A stretch of 64,000 bases of DNA from Dictyoglomus sp. NZ13-RE01 (GCA_002878375.1 NIRF01000005.1:1-64000); one strand, 5' to 3'. Shown: positions 7,399 to 17,087, counted from the first letter of the stretch. The notes: a model not told the origin generated them from the letters alone. Numbers and translations: made by a program.

Positions 7399-8505
7399 GT
7401 GTTTAATAATAGTTTTAATTTTTTAAAAGAGGATAAGCCATATTTGTATGCACTAAGTCATTTCCCTCCACTATTTAGAAGATGGAGGGAATGGATAAAT
7501 TTTATTAATGTAAAAGATTTATTTTTACTATCAGACAGTGATTTGCTTCATGCTTTTTCAAACTCTTCAATTATTCAAGAATTCATATTATTTAGAAGAA
7601 AAAATTCTTGGGAGAAATTTTGGGAAGATCTTATAAAAAAGGGAATTGATATGGTTGTAATTGGGGAAGAAAATTATCCCCCTCTTTTAGCAGAGATTAA
7701 AAATCCTCCTTTATTCTTATTATATAAGGGAAGATTAGAAGGAGATTTGTTTATTTCTATAGTAGGAACAAGAAAGCCTACAAGTTATGGAATAAAGATG
7801 GCTTTTGAATTTTCTAAAGAATTGGCAAGTTTAGGATTTGTAATAGTGAGTGGACTTGCTTATGGTATAGATACATATGCCCATAAAGGAGCTTTGGAAG
7901 TAAAAGGTAAGACCTGGGCTGTTATAGGGTCAGGTTTTGATCATATATATCCTAAGGAGAATATAGGTTTGGCGGAGGATATTGTTGAAAATGGTGGTGC
8001 AATCATTTCTGAGTATCCTTTGAATACAAAGCCAGCCTATTATACATTTCCTCAAAGAAATAGAATAATTAGTGGAATATCAAGAGCAGTTTTGGTTGTA
8101 GAGGCAGGAGAAAAAAGTGGAGCATTAATTACTGCAGGCTTGGCTTTGGATCAAGGGAGAGATGTATATGCTATACCGGGAAGAATTATTGATGGAAAAA
8201 GTAAGGGAACAAATAGACTAATTCAAGATGGAGCCAAGATGATTTTGGATATTAGAGATATATTAGATGATTATGGTTTATCATATGAAAAAAGTAAGAG
8301 AGAAGAAATTAAATTAAGTGAAGAGGAAGAGAAATTACTTAGGTTCCTTTCCTTTGAGCCTAAGTTTATAGATGAGATAGCGGAGGAAAGTAATATACAT
8401 GTTTCAAGATTAATTTTTTTATTAATATCTCTTCAGAGTAAGGATATAATAGAGGAATATCCAGGACAAAGATATGCAATAAAAAGGAGTGTTTGGAATG
8501 AGTAA
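7399..8505 (+). CDS. dprA: DNA processing protein DprA
   Basis: The 368-residue protein is DprA/Smf, which binds incoming single-stranded DNA and loads RecA during natural transformation. The Rossmann-fold region carries the family motifs GTRKPTSYG (about 121), SGLAYGID and FPQRNRIISG, with an N-terminal helical domain and a C-terminal winged-helix domain (about 300-368). The GTG start has no clear ribosome binding site and seems leaderless; homology begins near YLYALSHF, residue 15. It overlaps topA by eight bases, the common dprA-topA pairing. No other competence gene is in the window. Confidence 0.93.
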   Translation: MFNNSFNFLKEDKPYLYALSHFPPLFRRWREWINFINVKDLFLLSDSDLLHAFSNSSIIQEFILFRRKNSWEKFWEDLIKKGIDMVVIGEENYPPLLAEIKNPPLFLLYKGRLEGDLFISIVGTRKPTSYGIKMAFEFSKELASLGFVIVSGLAYGIDTYAHKGALEVKGKTWAVIGSGFDHIYPKENIGLAEDIVENGGAIISEYPLNTKPAYYTFPQRNRIISGISRAVLVVEAGEKSGALITAGLALDQGRDVYAIPGRIIDGKSKGTNRLIQDGAKMILDIRDILDDYGLSYEKSKREEIKLSEEEEKLLRFLSFEPKFIDEIAEESNIHVSRLIFLLISLQSKDIIEEYPGQRYAIKRSVWNE

Positions 8506-10594
8506 GGAATTGAAATTAGTCATAGTAGAGTCACCTGCAAAGGCAAAAACAATTGAAAAAATTTTGGGAAAGGATTTTAAAGTAGTAGCTTCTTATGGTC
8601 ATATAAGGGATTTGCCAGAAAAAGAGATGGGAGTAGATGTGGATGATAATTTTAAGCCAAAGTATAAAGTCTTACCTGGAAAAGAAAAAGTTATAAAAGA
8701 ATTAAAGACTTTATCGAAATCTGCAACCCATCTATACTTAGCAACAGACCCTGATAGAGAAGGAGAAGCAATAGCTTGGCATATAGTAGAGACTTTAAAA
8801 TTGGATAGTGACGAATATTCAAGGATTGAATTTCATGAGATTACTCCAAGAGCTATAAAACTTGCTTTGCAGTCACCAAGAAAGTTAGATTGGAATAAGA
8901 TAAAAGCTCAGCAAACGAGAAGAATCTTAGATAGATTAGTTGGTTATGAGTTGAGCCCATTCTTATGGGATAAGGTAAGAAAGGGACTTTCTGCAGGAAG
9001 GGTACAGTCTGTTGCTTTAAGATTGATTTGTGAAAGAGAAAAAGAAATAGAATCTTTTGTCCCAGAAGAATACTGGGAAATTTATGCCTATCTCACTAAT
9101 AGTGATAAGAAGAAGGAAATAAAGGCAAAGCTTTTTTCATATAAAGGGAAAGAAGTAAATATAAAGGATGAAGAAACTGCCTTAAAGATAATAGAAGAAA
9201 TTAAAAATGAGCATTTTATAGTAAAAAGTCTAACACCAAAGGAGGAGAAAAAATCTCCACCACTGCCTTTTATTACGAGTACACTTCAGCAATCTGCAAG
9301 CAAATTATTGGGCTTTCCGGTAGAGAAGACAATGCGTATTGCCCAAAAGCTTTATGAGGGTGTGGATATAGGTTCTGAGAGAGTAGGTTTAATAACCTAT
9401 ATGAGAACAGATTCTACTCGAATTGCAGAAGAAGCCAGGCAGGAAGCGGAAAATTATATAAAGGAACATTTTGGTAAGGATTATGTGGGAAAGGAAAGAA
9501 AAGAAAAGAAAAAATTAGGTGTACAAGGAGCTCACGAGGCTATACGTCCCACTTCTGTATTAAGGGAACCCGAAAGTGTCAAAAATTATTTAACCTTAGA
9601 TGAGTTTAAGCTTTATAACTTGATATGGCATAGATTTTTAGCAAGTCAAATGTCAAATGCTATATATGATGTTTTGGATGTAGAAATTTCAGCAGGAGAT
9701 TACATTTTTAAAGTAAGAGGTAGAAGTTTGAAGTTTCCAGGGTATTTGATTTTATATAAAGAGGAAGAAGAAGAAAATGAAGAAAATGTTATGTTTCCAT
9801 TTCCTCTTAAGGAAGATCAGGAATTAATCTTAAAAAATTTGGAGCCAAAACAATTCTTTACACAACCACCAGCAAGATATACAGAAGCAACCTTAGTGAG
9901 AACTTTGGAAAAATACGGAATAGGAAGACCAAGTACTTATGCTGTGATTATATCAACATTAAAAGAGAGAAAGTATGTAGTATTAAATAATAAGTACTTA
10001 GTACCTACAACCTTAGGAAAAACAGTGAACGATCTTCTTATAAATAAATTTCCCTCTTTAATAAATATAAAGTTTACTGCTCATATGGAGAAAGATTTAG
10101 ATGAGATAGAGGAAGGGAAAAAAGATAGTGAGGAGGTTTTAAAAGAGTTTTATCCTACTTTTAAAAAAGAATTAGATAAAGCTTATAACGAGACAAAAAA
10201 AGTTGAAGTTGCTGAAAAAACGGATAAAGTTTGTCCAAAATGTGGAAGCCCCTTACTGCTAAAGGAGAATAAATTTGGCAAATACTATGCATGTTCGAAA
10301 TATCCAGAGTGTAGTTATACAGAGCCTATTTATGAATATGCAGAAGGGAAATGTCCAATTTGTGGTGGAGATGTGGTAAAGAGATTTTCAAGGAAGAATA
10401 AAGAAAAGCCAAAGGCTTTTTGGGGCTGTATTAACTATCCAAATTGCAATTTTACCTCCTCTTTAGAACCATTGAATGAGAAGTGTCCAAAGTGTGGTAA
10501 CATTCTTTTGAAAGGGAAGGGATATAAAAAGTGTAGTAATAAAGAATGTGATTATATTGAATGGAATAGGAGGAGTAAAAAGTGGAAAAAGTAA
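8498..10594 (+). CDS. topA: DNA topoisomerase I (type IA)
   Basis: The 698-residue enzyme relaxes negative supercoils by single-strand passage. Its TOPRIM domain starts with VIVESPAKAKTIEKILG and includes the metal-binding DPDREGE at residues 84-90. The catalytic tyrosine is Y301 in TYMRTDST. Three C-terminal zinc ribbons follow (CPKCG, CPICG and CPKCG, each with a second cysteine pair). I choose the ATG at 8498, which sits eight bases after AAGGAG; a GTG nine bases earlier lies on the Shine-Dalgarno sequence. The gene overlaps both neighbours, so dprA, topA, trmFO and xerC are translationally linked. Confidence 0.97.
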   Translation: MSKELKLVIVESPAKAKTIEKILGKDFKVVASYGHIRDLPEKEMGVDVDDNFKPKYKVLPGKEKVIKELKTLSKSATHLYLATDPDREGEAIAWHIVETLKLDSDEYSRIEFHEITPRAIKLALQSPRKLDWNKIKAQQTRRILDRLVGYELSPFLWDKVRKGLSAGRVQSVALRLICEREKEIESFVPEEYWEIYAYLTNSDKKKEIKAKLFSYKGKEVNIKDEETALKIIEEIKNEHFIVKSLTPKEEKKSPPLPFITSTLQQSASKLLGFPVEKTMRIAQKLYEGVDIGSERVGLITYMRTDSTRIAEEARQEAENYIKEHFGKDYVGKERKEKKKLGVQGAHEAIRPTSVLREPESVKNYLTLDEFKLYNLIWHRFLASQMSNAIYDVLDVEISAGDYIFKVRGRSLKFPGYLILYKEEEEENEENVMFPFPLKEDQELILKNLEPKQFFTQPPARYTEATLVRTLEKYGIGRPSTYAVIISTLKERKYVVLNNKYLVPTTLGKTVNDLLINKFPSLINIKFTAHMEKDLDEIEEGKKDSEEVLKEFYPTFKKELDKAYNETKKVEVAEKTDKVCPKCGSPLLLKENKFGKYYACSKYPECSYTEPIYEYAEGKCPICGGDVVKRFSRKNKEKPKAFWGCINYPNCNFTSSLEPLNEKCPKCGNILLKGKGYKKCSNKECDYIEWNRRSKKWKK

Positions 10595-11898
10595 TAATTA
10601 TAGGAGGAGGACTTGCTGGGTGCGAATCCGCCTGGCAGATTGCCAAGAGAAAAATTCCCGTAGAGATATATGAAATGAGACCTAAGGTTATGACTCCTGT
10701 ACATAAAACAGGTTACTTAGCAGAGCTTGTTTGTAGTAATTCACTAAAATCGAAGGAAATTACAAATGCAAGTGGTTTATTAAAAGAGGAAATGCGACTT
10801 CTTGATTCTTTAATTTTAAGAGTAGCTGAAGAGACCCAAATTCCTGCAGGAACCTCTTTGGCAGTAGATAGAGAGCTTTTTGCAAGAAGAGTAGAAGAGA
10901 TTCTTTCAAGTAACCCTTATGTATCAATAATTAGAGAAGAGATCAAAGAAATACCAAAAGAAGGAATAGTTATAGTTGCTACTGGTCCTCTAACATCTGA
11001 TGAATTTGCAAAACATCTCCAAGACTTGTTAGATACAGACTTTTTATATTTCTACGATGCAGTATCTCCAATAGTATTAGCTGAATCCTTAGACATGAGG
11101 AAGCTTTATTTTGCAAACAGATATGGAAAAGGAGAAGAGGAAGTATATCTAAATGCTCCTATGAGTAGAGAAGAATATTATAGATTTGTAGAGGAATTAA
11201 TAAAAGCGGATACTGTAGAATCCCATTTCCCAGATGAGGAAAGATATTTTGAAGGATGTTTACCCATTGAGGTTATGGCAAAGAGAGGAGTTGATACCCT
11301 TAGATTTGGTCCTATGAGACCTGTTGGTCTTCCAGACCCTCGTACAGGAAAAGAGCCTTTTGCTGTTGTTCAACTACGTCCAGAAAACAAGTATAAGACA
11401 ATGTATAGTCTTGTTGGTTTTCAAACAAGATTAAAATGGTTAGAACAAAAGAGAATTTTTAGAATGATACCTGGATTAGAGAATGCGGAGTTTGCAAGAT
11501 ATGGAGTTATGCATAGAAATACATATTTTTATTCTCCAAGATTTCTTGAGCCAACTTTACAGTTTAAGAAGGATAAAAGAATATTTTTCGCAGGGCAAAT
11601 TATTGGAGTAGAAGGATATATGGAATCTGCAAGTACTGGAATTATTGCTGGAATCAATGCATACCGTCTTATAACAGGAAAACCATTGATAACACTGCCC
11701 CCAGAAACAATGATAGGAGCATTAATAGGCTATGTTACTTCTCCTATTTCTGTAAAGGATTTCCAGCCTATGAATGCTAATTGGGGGTTAATGCCACCCA
11801 TTGAAAAGAGAGTAAAAGATAAGAAACTTAGAAATGAGATTTATGCAAAAAGATCTTTAAATACTTTATCAGAAATTATAAAAAGGTTTAATATTTAA
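10582..11898 (+). CDS. trmFO: Folate-dependent tRNA(uracil-54-C5) methyltransferase TrmFO
   Basis: The 438-residue flavoprotein makes m5U54 in the T loop using methylenetetrahydrofolate and FADH2. The FAD-binding motif IIGGGLAGCESA is at residues 5-16. Family blocks include ELVCSNSLKS, VDRELFARRVE and the C-terminal GLMPP region. Length agrees with the family. The GTG start overlaps topA by 13 bases and has AGGAGG seven bases upstream. The topA-trmFO-xerC order is the same as in many Firmicutes upstream of hslVU-codY, which are absent here. Confidence 0.96.
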   Translation: MEKVIIIGGGLAGCESAWQIAKRKIPVEIYEMRPKVMTPVHKTGYLAELVCSNSLKSKEITNASGLLKEEMRLLDSLILRVAEETQIPAGTSLAVDRELFARRVEEILSSNPYVSIIREEIKEIPKEGIVIVATGPLTSDEFAKHLQDLLDTDFLYFYDAVSPIVLAESLDMRKLYFANRYGKGEEEVYLNAPMSREEYYRFVEELIKADTVESHFPDEERYFEGCLPIEVMAKRGVDTLRFGPMRPVGLPDPRTGKEPFAVVQLRPENKYKTMYSLVGFQTRLKWLEQKRIFRMIPGLENAEFARYGVMHRNTYFYSPRFLEPTLQFKKDKRIFFAGQIIGVEGYMESASTGIIAGINAYRLITGKPLITLPPETMIGALIGYVTSPISVKDFQPMNANWGLMPPIEKRVKDKKLRNEIYAKRSLNTLSEIIKRFNI

Positions 11899-11903
11899 AA
11901 GCT

Positions 11904-12791
11904 ATGAATGTACATGAGGAGTTAAAAGAATTCTTAAATTATCTAAGGTTTGAAAAAAACTACTCAGAAAATACTGTGAGAAGCTATAAGGCGGATCTTA
12001 TTGATTTTGCTGAGTATTGTGAAAAATCTGGTCTCTATTTTGCGGATAGGAAAACAATTAGAAGTTTTCTCCACTACTTAGCAGAGAAGGAGTATAAAAA
12101 ATCAACTTTAGCAAGGAAAATAATAAGTCTTAGAAATTTTATGCTTTACCTTTTAAAAGAGGAAAAAATTAATGAGGATCTTACAATATTTTTATCTACC
12201 CCAAAGGTAGATAAAAAGCTTCCAAATTTTTTATCTCAGGAGGAAGTAATAAGGCTTTTAGAAATACCTTCTTTAGATAATTTATTGGAGATTAGAGATA
12301 GAGCTATTATAGAGACCTTATATGCTACAGGAATTAGAGTGGGAGAGCTTATTAACATGAAGGATAAAGATATAAATTGGGAGCTTGGAGAGATTAGGGT
12401 TTTTGGAAAAAGATCAAGGGAGAGGATAGTAATAATAGGAGAACAAACTCTCAATATTCTCAAGCTATACTTTGATAAAGTAAGACCAAAACTTATTAAA
12501 AAGCCAACTGATAGGTTCTTTTTAAATGCCAAAGGAGGACCTCTTACAGATAGAGGGGTAAGATTAATAATTGAAAAATACTCTAAAAAGTTGAATAAGA
12601 AATTTACTCCTCACACCTTAAGACACACCTTTGCTACCCATCTCTTAGAGGGAGGGGCAGATTTGAGAGCTGTTCAAGAACTGCTTGGACATGTCAGAAT
12701 CGCTACAACCCAAATTTACACCCATGTTACAAGAGAACAGATTCAAAAGATATATCTAAAAGCACACCCAAGAGCTAAGAAGGATTCATAA
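11904..12791 (+). CDS. xerC: Tyrosine recombinase XerC/XerD
   Basis: The 295-residue protein is a site-specific recombinase likely to resolve chromosome dimers at a dif site. The catalytic residues are visible as R145, H237, R240, H263 and the nucleophile Y272. The N-terminal SAM-like core-binding domain covers residues 1-100. Length equals the Xer family, with no extra integrase domain, and no attachment site or phage gene is nearby. Placement after trmFO suggests XerC rather than XerD. If this genome has one Xer protein, it would work alone. Confidence 0.88.
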   Translation: MNVHEELKEFLNYLRFEKNYSENTVRSYKADLIDFAEYCEKSGLYFADRKTIRSFLHYLAEKEYKKSTLARKIISLRNFMLYLLKEEKINEDLTIFLSTPKVDKKLPNFLSQEEVIRLLEIPSLDNLLEIRDRAIIETLYATGIRVGELINMKDKDINWELGEIRVFGKRSRERIVIIGEQTLNILKLYFDKVRPKLIKKPTDRFFLNAKGGPLTDRGVRLIIEKYSKKLNKKFTPHTLRHTFATHLLEGGADLRAVQELLGHVRIATTQIYTHVTREQIQKIYLKAHPRAKKDS

Positions 12792-12808
12792 AAAAGGAGG
12801 TTTGGAAA

Positions 12809-13300
12809 ATGAAAAAAGGGATTATTATTTTAATTCTAATGTTAATTATAATCAATTTAGGACTTGCAAAGGAAACTTATATCATAGACTTTTCAAAGAA
12901 GAGTCCTACTGGAAACCTTGTATATGAATTAGGTAAGGGGACAAGGTTGGAAAGTGAGGATGGTTCTTATCATTTATCTCTCTATAGACCAGAAAGCTAT
13001 ATTAGAGTTTACACTCCTGTAACAAAGGATGAATTACCTTTTAGAGTTATATTGAAACTTTATGCTCTTTCTTTGCAGATTCCTTATTTAGAAACATGGA
13101 ATCCTTTAGAAATATCTGTAAATGATAAGTTACTTATAAAGGGATGGGACATTGGGGCTGGAATATATGTATCATCCTCTTTTGATATAACATCCCTTTG
13201 GCTTAAAGGGGAGACCAACAAAATAGAGATTAGATTAGGTAAAGATGCAAATGGTGAGGTTTGGATTAGGGTTATTGAACTTGGTATCTACAATAAATAA
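12809..13300 (+). CDS. Secreted beta-rich protein of unknown function
   Basis: The 163-residue protein starts with a classic signal peptide: MKKG, a hydrophobic run, then LGLA before KE at about residues 20-21. There is no lipobox cysteine. The mature part is beta-rich. Its end (VNDKLLIKGW, DITSLWLKGETNKIEIRLG) recalls galactose-binding or carbohydrate-binding jelly-roll folds, in which a bound sugar or metal is common, but I cannot assign a family. RBS AAAGGAGG is nine bases upstream. It ends the dprA-topA-trmFO-xerC run and overlaps the next, convergent gene by 13 bases. Confidence 0.65.
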   Translation: MKKGIIILILMLIIINLGLAKETYIIDFSKKSPTGNLVYELGKGTRLESEDGSYHLSLYRPESYIRVYTPVTKDELPFRVILKLYALSLQIPYLETWNPLEISVNDKLLIKGWDIGAGIYVSSSFDITSLWLKGETNKIEIRLGKDANGEVWIRVIELGIYNK

Positions 13301-13986
13301 AAGATTATTTCAAAGTCTTTAATTTCAAAAGAATCTTTATCCATAGAAGTGATATAAACCACATTGGAGGGGAGAAAAATCTCATAATTCTCCTCTCCAA
13401 TGGGATATCCTGTTAAACCAATAAGTATATTTGCTATATCATTTTTATATAATTCCAGAGAGTAACGTTCTTTAGGGGAAAATTTGTGGGTTTTTGATAA
13501 AAGACTTAATTCACTATGAATTTTAGGATAGTGGAAAAAATTTATACAAAAGGTTATGGTTTTAATTATTTTTAGATACCAAGATAAAATCTCCCATAGA
13601 AAATTTTCCTCTCCTAATTCTTGAAGAGATGGGAAATTAATGCTTTTGGGAATAGGAATATTTTGTAGAAAGATGTACTCTTCTAAATCTTTTGCTATTT
13701 TTAGCAAATAGCTTTTAATCTCTATACTATTCGTTAGAAGTTCTTTTCTAAAATCTTTAATTTTATTTATAAGTGATATAAAAGTAAAAAAATCTCTTTT
13801 GTTGTTTTTGATCCATTCCTGGAATATTCTTATTTCCATTTGTTCCTTAGAAATTAACGCTTCTTCTCCCTTTTGGAAATAATAAAGATAATACAGAGTC
13901 TCTTTTCCCCATTCAAAGGGAAATTCTAAGATATCTATTTTGGGCTTTAAAAATTTTTCAATTATCTTTTTCTCTAAAGCTTTCAT
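13288..13986 (-). CDS. Unknown protein, 232 residues
   Basis: I do not recognise this gene. The product is mostly charged and helical, with aromatic-rich segments (YYLYYFQKGEE) and no signal peptide, transmembrane segment, cysteine cluster or nucleotide-binding motif that I can see. It starts inside the end of the CCA-family gene (29-base overlap), so it is surely translated from the same operon. It also overlaps the convergent secreted-protein gene by 13 bases. It is the last gene in the run that begins at mazG. A partner of the nucleotidyltransferase is conceivable but unsupported. Confidence 0.6.
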   Translation of the reverse strand: MKALEKKIIEKFLKPKIDILEFPFEWGKETLYYLYYFQKGEEALISKEQMEIRIFQEWIKNNKRDFFTFISLINKIKDFRKELLTNSIEIKSYLLKIAKDLEEYIFLQNIPIPKSINFPSLQELGEENFLWEILSWYLKIIKTITFCINFFHYPKIHSELSLLSKTHKFSPKERYSLELYKNDIANILIGLTGYPIGEENYEIFLPSNVVYITSMDKDSFEIKDFEIIFYLL

Positions 13987-15358
13987 CCTTCATTATTTTT
14001 TCTAAGTAATCTATAGCTTCTTCTTTACTTTTTACTATTCCCTTCTGCTGAGCCATTAATAATTTATCCTTTAAATAACCAATGAGAGGAGAAGGTTTTA
14101 AGTTAAATATCTCCATAATTTCATTTCCTGAAAGGATAGGTTTTAAATCTTTCTTCTCTAAATATATTCTTATTACACTCTTTGCAAAATCCAAAACCTC
14201 TATATTCTTATGTATAGATAAATGATCTGCTAAAAATAGAAGTATTAAGCTTATAGTATCCTCTTTCATTTTATTAACAATTTTCAATTTTTCTCCGTTA
14301 TCTCTAAAAATGAAGGCAGGATATAGATGATATTTTACCAATTTTTTAAGAAGGTCTTTCTCCTTACCACTCAATCTCCATCTTTCTGCTATATTTTCTA
14401 TCATTAGACTTCCAAGATTTTCGTGCCCATAATAATGAACTTTATTTTTTTCATCTATAAAATATTTTTCCTTTCCTATGTCGTGAAGAAGGACTGCAAT
14501 CTTTATTAATTCTCTTCTCGTAAACTCATCGTATACTTTTTCATTTAAATGCTCTCGAATCTTATCAGAGTATTCCTCAAAGATTTCATCCAAGTAATAA
14601 TATAAAAATTCCAGGATGCCTAAGGAAGAAAAGGTATGAATTAGAGGGTTTGTAGAGTGGGGAGGACTCCATGGGATGTTCTCTAAATTGGATAGCTCAG
14701 GAAGAATTACTTTTAATACTTTTAATTCATGCATTTTCAGCCATATATAGCTTGTAAAGGGTCCCTTTAAAATTTTGTAAATCTCATTATGGATTCTTTC
14801 TCCTTTTACTTTATTTAAATATATGGCATTCTTTGAAATTTCTTTCTGGGTTTGATGATTGATTTTAAAACCTAAGTTGGATGAAAATCTAAATGCCCTA
14901 AGTATTCTCAAGGGGTCTTCAATAAGGCTTTTTGATGTACATACATTAATATTTCCCTCTAAGAGATCTTTGATGCCCCTTAATGGATCTATTATTTTGA
15001 AGTTATCAAGAAATATTGTTATTGTATTTATTGTAAAATCTCTTCTAATGATTTCTTTTATTAGATTATTCTCAATAGGTGGGGTAAAATCTAATGAATA
15101 CTCCTCATCATCAATGCCAACATTTATTCTGATATATTTCCTTTCTTCATCTAAAAAGAATATTTTTCCATTAATAACTTTTGAAAACTCTTGTAGTTTA
15201 ATAAAGTCAAAGGGATAGATGATAAAATCTAAGTCATTGTTTTTTCTACCTAAGAATAGATCTCTAACAAATCCACCTATTAGATATATTCCATCGTTAT
15301 AGAAATGTTCTCTAATTTTCCAAATAATAAACTTTACCTTTTCGTCAAGGTAGAGCAT
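13958..15358 (-). CDS. tRNA nucleotidyltransferase / poly(A) polymerase family with HD domain
   Basis: The 466-residue class II nucleotidyltransferase has the head motif GGFVRDLFLG (28-37), the metal-binding DLD (42-44), RRDFTINT and the nucleotide-template motif EDPLRILRAFRF. An HD domain follows (LLHDIGKE), as in bacterial CCA enzymes with phosphohydrolase activity. It adds C and/or A to tRNA 3' ends. A second family member lies at 37969-40488, so the two may divide CC- and A-addition. The three tRNAs here all encode CCA, which implies a repair role for these. It overlaps the genes on both sides. Confidence 0.85.
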   Translation of the reverse strand: MLYLDEKVKFIIWKIREHFYNDGIYLIGGFVRDLFLGRKNNDLDFIIYPFDFIKLQEFSKVINGKIFFLDEERKYIRINVGIDDEEYSLDFTPPIENNLIKEIIRRDFTINTITIFLDNFKIIDPLRGIKDLLEGNINVCTSKSLIEDPLRILRAFRFSSNLGFKINHQTQKEISKNAIYLNKVKGERIHNEIYKILKGPFTSYIWLKMHELKVLKVILPELSNLENIPWSPPHSTNPLIHTFSSLGILEFLYYYLDEIFEEYSDKIREHLNEKVYDEFTRRELIKIAVLLHDIGKEKYFIDEKNKVHYYGHENLGSLMIENIAERWRLSGKEKDLLKKLVKYHLYPAFIFRDNGEKLKIVNKMKEDTISLILLFLADHLSIHKNIEVLDFAKSVIRIYLEKKDLKPILSGNEIMEIFNLKPSPLIGYLKDKLLMAQQKGIVKSKEEAIDYLEKIMKDESFREKDN

Positions 15359-16290
15359 TGATTGTTTCTTATTAGTTCCAAGATCTCTTTTATTTCATTT
15401 TCTTTTAGGGGTCTTGGAAAGTTGTAAGGAGTAATTCTGGGACTTTCATTATAATAAGGTCTATTGCAGTTTGGACAGCCAGAAGTAGTAAAGATTTTTT
15501 CAAAGAAGAGAGATGCCTTTTTTATTAGATCTTCCTCAATTATCAGTTTGTCATTATCGAAGGTTAAATCTTCAAATTTTACTAATCTCTCTTTCAAGAG
15601 AAATGTTATTAGTTGAATTTTTCTATATGTTAGATAGTCTGGTGGAGATTGATTTTCAAGCCTTGTTCCTGGAATAGGAGTGAATGCAAATAGGGCTATA
15701 GTGATATTATTTTGTATGAGTTCATTTATAATCTCAATAGCCTCTTTCTCCTTTTCTCCCAATCCTATAATTATATGAGTAGTGATTTTATGGGGAAATT
15801 TTTGGGAAGATTCTATTATAAAAGATAGTCTTTTTGTAAAGCTTTCCCCTTTATACTCTTCAAATTTATTTTTGTTTATAACATCTAAGGAAAGGTTTAT
15901 CTTGTCTACTCCTAAATTTAAAAACCTTTCTATAGTGTTGAAATCTTCAATAGGAGAGGATATAGATATGGGAATATTAAATTTCTGTAAATTCTTGATT
16001 AAATATTCAATAGTATCTTCCCAGTGCACATTTTTTGTGCTTTGAATACATATTCTTTTAAAGGGATTTCTTTTCTCTAAGAGATTAATTAGATAGTCAA
16101 CTTCTACTGGCGGCCAGGAAATTCTTGAGAGTAAAATTCCACTGCTTTTGCTATCTCTTGCTTGGGTGCAAAAGGCACAATTGTTCAAACATTTTCCAGG
16201 GGTAAGAAGATATAGTGTGGTAGGGGAGTCCTCTTTTAATATTCCTTCTTCTAATAATTTCAAACTACCATAAGAAACCCCTATTTTCAT
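15334..16290 (-). CDS. Radical SAM protein, LipS-type lipoyl synthase subunit candidate
   Basis: The 318-residue protein has the CX3CX2C cluster motif as CLNNCAFC (C34, C38, C41), followed by TQARDS, which recalls biotin synthase. A C-terminal CPNC pair could hold a second cluster. Start ATG at 16290 overlaps the previous stop (ATGA); an upstream GTG has no room for its ribosome binding site. It pairs with the next radical SAM gene, directly downstream of gcvPB. Archaeal lipoyl synthase in Thermococcus is known to need two such radical SAM proteins, LipS1 and LipS2, in place of LipA. I infer that role here. Confidence 0.7.
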   Translation of the reverse strand: MKIGVSYGSLKLLEEGILKEDSPTTLYLLTPGKCLNNCAFCTQARDSKSSGILLSRISWPPVEVDYLINLLEKRNPFKRICIQSTKNVHWEDTIEYLIKNLQKFNIPISISSPIEDFNTIERFLNLGVDKINLSLDVINKNKFEEYKGESFTKRLSFIIESSQKFPHKITTHIIIGLGEKEKEAIEIINELIQNNITIALFAFTPIPGTRLENQSPPDYLTYRKIQLITFLLKERLVKFEDLTFDNDKLIIEEDLIKKASLFFEKIFTTSGCPNCNRPYYNESPRITPYNFPRPLKENEIKEILELIRNNQCSTLTKR

Positions 16291-17087
16291 ACCAGGGCAC
16301 AGCACTCCTCAAAATATGATTCAATTTTATCTTCCCTTTTTAAAAGTTCTAAGGTGTTTGGGTGAGGTTTTACAATGACCTTAAATCCATATTTAATCGC
16401 TAATAGGTCCAATTTTTCTCTATATTCACCTTTTGGACGGACACATCCCATGTAAAACTCTGTATTTTTTAGTTTTTCCCTAGCAAAACCTAAAAATTGA
16501 TCAATACTTTCAAGGGAAGGTGGACTTACCTTTTCCATAGGTGTACCTTTTATAGGAGTAAATACGATAAAGATTAATTTTTTGATCGTAAAATTTTGCA
16601 AATAATCTACTATTTCATACTCATCATCTATGATTCCATTGTTTATTCCTATTATTATATGGGGACTTACTGAAAAATTATCAATAAGTAGTTCAAAGGC
16701 TTTTTTATAGTCTTCTTTATCTTTATTTAGATGAAAGATATTATGTATTACATCATTACTAAGCACAATATCAAAGGATACCTCATCTATTAATCCTTTT
16801 AGTTTTTCAATATCCTTCTCATCCACAAGTCCTAAATGGGCGTTTATTCTAAATCCTCTCTCCTTTAATTTCTTTATATAATCTACAGGAATATTAATAA
16901 GCTTACCTTCACTATCAAATCCTCCACTGATCAAAACGCTTTTATATTTCTGATTATTGTAATTATTACTTGGAGAATGCATGAACTTTAGGAAATGACC
17001 TTTACAGTGATCACATTGAAGACTACAATATTCTCCTGATGTACTTATAGTCAGGGTTTTTAAGGGATTTACAACTACTATTCCCAT
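16287..17087 (-). CDS. Radical SAM protein, second LipS-type lipoyl synthase subunit candidate
   Basis: The 266-residue protein has CX3CX2C as CSLQCDHC (C21, C25, C28) and ends in a Cys-Cys pair (EECCALV), which may bind an auxiliary cluster. Like the adjacent 318-residue protein, it has a TIM-barrel pattern with [10 protein letters not shown] versus TPIPGTRLEN in the partner, so the two are related. It overlaps gcvPB by ten bases and its partner by four, so the pair is translated together with the glycine decarboxylase. Insertion of two sulfurs into octanoyl-GcvH is the inferred reaction. Which protein matches LipS1 and which LipS2 is not decided here. Confidence 0.7.
   Translation of the reverse strand: MGIVVVNPLKTLTISTSGEYCSLQCDHCKGHFLKFMHSPSNNYNNQKYKSVLISGGFDSEGKLINIPVDYIKKLKERGFRINAHLGLVDEKDIEKLKGLIDEVSFDIVLSNDVIHNIFHLNKDKEDYKKAFELLIDNFSVSPHIIIGINNGIIDDEYEIVDYLQNFTIKKLIFIVFTPIKGTPMEKVSPPSLESIDQFLGFAREKLKNTEFYMGCVRPKGEYREKLDLLAIKYGFKVIVKPHPNTLELLKREDKIESYFEECCALV

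Noticed and set aside
11904-12791. Tyrosine recombinase as a mobile-element integrase
   Set aside because: Length, lack of extra domains, and the topA-trmFO-xerC order point to the housekeeping Xer recombinase; no att repeats, excisionase or cargo genes are near.
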